Assembly (NCBI RefSeq): GCF_001949145.1
Contig: NW_019091397.1
Coordinates: 845,227-909,226 of the forward strand
Direction: 5' to 3'
Source: Acanthaster planci
Lineage: Eukaryota > Echinodermata > Asteroidea > Valvatida > Acanthasteridae
Length of the DNA: 64,000 bases
The notes beneath the pieces were generated by a model, which saw nothing but the letters and a program-made list of their open reading frames with translations, was not told the DNA's origin and made no database searches. The translations under genes and the position numbers were made by a program. Positions within the stretch are counted from its first letter, which is position 1; each line of letters begins with the position of its first letter. Below, in pieces: positions 60,801 to 64,000 of the stretch.

Positions 60801-62888
60801 ACAACCTACCACATCAGAAATGAACAGTACAATAATACCCTTCGGCCAACATTCAGCAAATCCAATTCAAAATCCCTTAATTAGCAAAATTCTGTCCTAT
60901 TTATACCCTATGGGTAGCGCCCAGTACGAAGTCAAAATACGCGCTAGTAAATATGCCACGCCCACATTTGTAAAAAGTCACAGAAGAACGTTTCATATGG
61001 CGATAGTTTTATCTACATGTAAATCTCTCTAAAATCACACAGGAAAACATCACATAAATGGCTGGAATCAATCTTCATGACATTCCTAACGATAAATGTG
61101 TGCTATAACTGTGAATAAATGAGTAAGAATCCCCCAAATGCTCACTTTCACCGGGTATAAATGAATGTAAACAAACCCTAAGTTCATTGAACAAGATACA
61201 GTGATGTCACAGATATGAATATTTACGATCCAGTCACTGACTTACCAGACGATATCTAACAGAAAAGTTATCAAAATTTTCGTAACTTTCACAGTTGCTT
61301 CAAATTAGACAATATTACCTCTGCAGAAGCTAAATAAACATTTATCTCCACTTTCTACAAATATAAATTGCCTTTTTGATGTCTCAGTCTTTCGGAAATA
61401 TTTTTACAACTTCCAACCAATCTCAAACGTTTTAACCACGGCTCAAATGGCAGCCATGTTGGATTTTACCATAATGTTATGTTAAATACAGCTGACGTGT
61501 AAACAAACACGTGAGTGCACACACACAATACCGGCAGGAAAATACTAGAAAATGTTTAGAAATAAAGCCTACACCGACAACAGGGATTTACTAGACGAAA
61601 ATGCCTGGTCTCTAGAAGGAAATGGTTAAGACTTACAGTAAGAAGACTAGAGAAAAGGGAGATTTGGGGGGCATTTTCGTCACATACAGACCGGAAACAT
61701 AAAACATATAAGACGAAGCTGGCGCCATCTGCCGACCAGCTCACGGACGTCGTGCTGAACGAGTGCATTTCCGACACGGACAACACTTGATGCCCCTGTG
61801 CAAAAACCTATGAGACTTGGCTGGAAAGAAACCAATGTTTTCTTGCTAAATTTCACTTTTTGGGACATGTAGGTCTGATCACTTTCTGATGGCTGTTGTA
61901 ACATTTAATTGAAAATTAGTGTTGCCTGTAAGTTTTATGGAACCCTTTCCCCCGGCACTCTTGATGATACGGTGGACGTCACAACCTCACATGCCACACT
62001 TTGGTGTTCATTACCATTAACACCCTGTTCCTATAATAAGGAAACAAAAAGTCTACATTTTCGAAAGAATTTGCCTAAATAAGTTGGCGGGTGATGTCCT
62101 CTTTCATATCAGAAAGAAACGAGGGAAGGGCTTTGGTTTTTGAGGGAAGTTATGGGGTAAAACAGAGCTTAAATGACGCGACGACGCTGTGAACGGAGAC
62201 GAATCAGCGCCATGTAGTCTGGTTCCTTGACCTGGAACCATAAACGTTTCTTTAATGAAATTCAGTATATCCACAATGGCTGGGTAGGGTAACCAGATGT
62301 GAAACAAAATGGCGTGACGCGGTGGTCTTTCGCCGAACTCGGGTAAAAAAGTCTTGTTTTCTTGCTTAAATATTGTTTACATTTACCAAAACTACAGCTA
62401 CAAGGATTAAGGAATGGATCCTCAAGGTCTGAATGTCAGTTAGTTTAAAAAAGTGGACTTTGTGTTCCCTATCCGCCCCGAGTTGAAGTGCGCCCCAAGC
62501 GGCAAAAGAAGGGTAGATGATAGTATGTTTCCAAGCGGGTTCTTGCTCGCGTTCTGCGTGTTCTCAAACGCCAAACTCATCGTGCTCCGCGTCAAACGCG
62601 CCACTTACCCCATGTTAAACGTGGTGACCACTTTAAAAAAAGGGCTTATATATGGTTTATGCCGCTGGCAGCCAATTGTAGAAGAAGTAGCTGACAACCT
62701 CCTTCAAACCCAACCTTGAGTCTATGATTTAGTTGCTACTAATGTTGCATTTACTGTACTGGCAATGGGCCTACGCCTTCTCTTACTATAATGCCATAGC
62801 CTTGGTCAAAACGTTCGAATTAGCTGCACCGTACAGGTTAGTGCGGAAGCCCATTAATGCCAATTTTAACTCGGCAAAAATATTTTTG
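60801..62888. other. No gene recognised
   Basis: Includes short open frames on both strands without similarity and moderately CpG-rich patches near 61720 and 62300-62560. Confidence 0.5.
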
Positions 62889-62993
62889 ATTGCAAAATAA
62901 CGCAAAAATATTGCAAAATAATGCAATAACATTGCCAAATAACGTAATCAGTTTTCGAAATAACCCGATAGTATTGCGAAATAACGCGGTAGT
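62889..62993. repeat. Five tandem 21-bp units
   Basis: Units at 62889, 62910, 62931, 62952 and 62973, each of the form ATTGCAAAATAACGCAATAAT. A 21-base period keeps frame. The opposite strand encodes a seven-residue repeat of the LFCN/LFRK type inside a short open frame, probably incidental. Confidence 0.88.
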
Positions 62994-64000
62994 TTTGGCA
63001 ACGTTATGATTGCTGTGCCCTCTCGTGTTTTGTCTCAACGCGCACGCGCTGCACACTGAAATCACATTCTGGGTGTGTTCGCGTAGTTACTCCTGTCAAC
63101 ACGAGTAGGATGCGTGCGCATTACACTCAGGTGCAGGACTTTCTGTCTAGCAAGAGTAGGCCTATACTCTCGCTGACACCGCAGGTCTTATACCCAGCCA
63201 GAAATGAGACCGAAGAAGACAGAACCTGTGTGTGTAGCAGTGCTATGGGTGCACTGAACCAATTCAAGCTCCATTGAACATAGTGTAAAATCAACCAAGT
63301 TTGGAGCCCCATGGAAGTCCCTGAGGCTTCTCAAACAAAAAACAATGTGTTGTTTGGTCCTTCAGGTTTCATTTGATTTTCAATTTTTAGTAGGTCAACC
63401 TATGAATTTTTTAATTATCCGCCCAAAACAAACTCAACCCCCAAAAAGTGAATGTTGCCAAGCCCTTCCAGCGGCCATTTTCAAATGACGTCCCTCACCT
63501 TCCTCGGGCTCTTCTGACTAATTTTCAATCCCATTTTTGTCTGCTTTGACCCCAGAGGGTGACCCTGAATCTACAGAGATGATCCTGGGCCATACTGACA
63601 CAATTCCACCATTTCTTGGCCCAAACAGACCCCTCTTTTCGAAACAATCGGGGGGGGGTACTTTTTGTGCGCCTCAGCCTGGCGGAGAATTTTCCTTGAA
63701 TTGGGACACTGCACTCCTATATGCTACACAGAATGTTTTAGTCAGGTGATATGCAACAGGACATAGGCACAGCCGACCGGATGGTCTAAGAACCATACCT
63801 GCAAGTGCACACTAATGCTACACAGTGCTAAAGGGTGCAGACCACTAATTCAAGTGAGAATTTCTGACCAGCTCATTAGCATTAAAAGTGCCCCCACAGC
63901 ATCTTTTGCAAAAGGAGATTGTTTGGCCCCCAAAATGGTGAGATTGTGTAAATCGTTGCCAGGATCAACTCCCTTGGTCCTTGAGCTTTCATTTGAGGGC
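62994..64000. other. No gene recognised
   Basis: Short open frames only. A G9 run lies near 63650. Confidence 0.5.

Noticed and set aside
1-64000. CRISPR array, bacterial operon or prophage
   Set aside because: No direct-repeat/spacer array and no prokaryotic gene organisation. Introns and animal element types show eukaryotic DNA.

Overview
The window is animal nuclear DNA. It is AT-rich, dominated by introns and repeats, and carries one recognisable spliced protein gene with canonical GT-AG junctions. There are no operons, ribosome-binding sites or bacterial-type genes. Non-LTR retrotransposon debris, hAT-like and Tc1-like miniature elements, and the EAG protein sequence together suggest an invertebrate metazoan, plausibly a marine deuterostome. 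The species cannot be fixed from the sequence.

The gene is a voltage-gated potassium channel of the EAG (KCNH1/KCNH5, Kv10) family on the + strand. Nine coding exons (28389-28619, 38311-38439, 38799-38929, 42608-43000, 43658-44075, 44955-45154, 45410-45662, 48956-49152, 50267-51325) join with matching phases. They encode about 1,000 residues: PAS domain, N-terminal calmodulin-binding-like region, S1-S4 voltage sensor, S5-pore-S6 with an SVGFGN filter, C-linker, cyclic-nucleotide-binding-homology domain, low-complexity tail and C-terminal coiled coil. The short exon for the start codon and PAS-cap was not found. It is either upstream of the window or too short to recognise.

Layout. 1-28388: intron 1 or 5' flank, with a 68-nt hairpin (18657-18724), a larger inverted repeat (20758-20848), an hAT-like MITE (21491-21676) and a decayed minus-strand LINE (about 24200-26400) containing two nested MITEs. 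28620-38310: a 9.7-kb intron with another hAT-like MITE. 38311-51325: the remaining exons. Their introns hold LINE debris, a 489-bp element with inverted termini, two copies of a third repeat family, a 23-bp minisatellite, a palindromic MITE and an unexplained open frame with a SUMO-interaction-like motif. 51326-64000: 3' UTR and flank, with a 250-bp Tc1-like MITE, a LINE tail, a G-quadruplex candidate and two tandem-repeat arrays.

The clearest new structural result is the LINE at 24200-26400. It was hit separately by two different 8-bp-duplication elements. At each site, removing the element and one copy of the duplicated 8 bp leaves the flanking reverse-transcriptase reading frame continuous. 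I found no novel multi-gene biological system.
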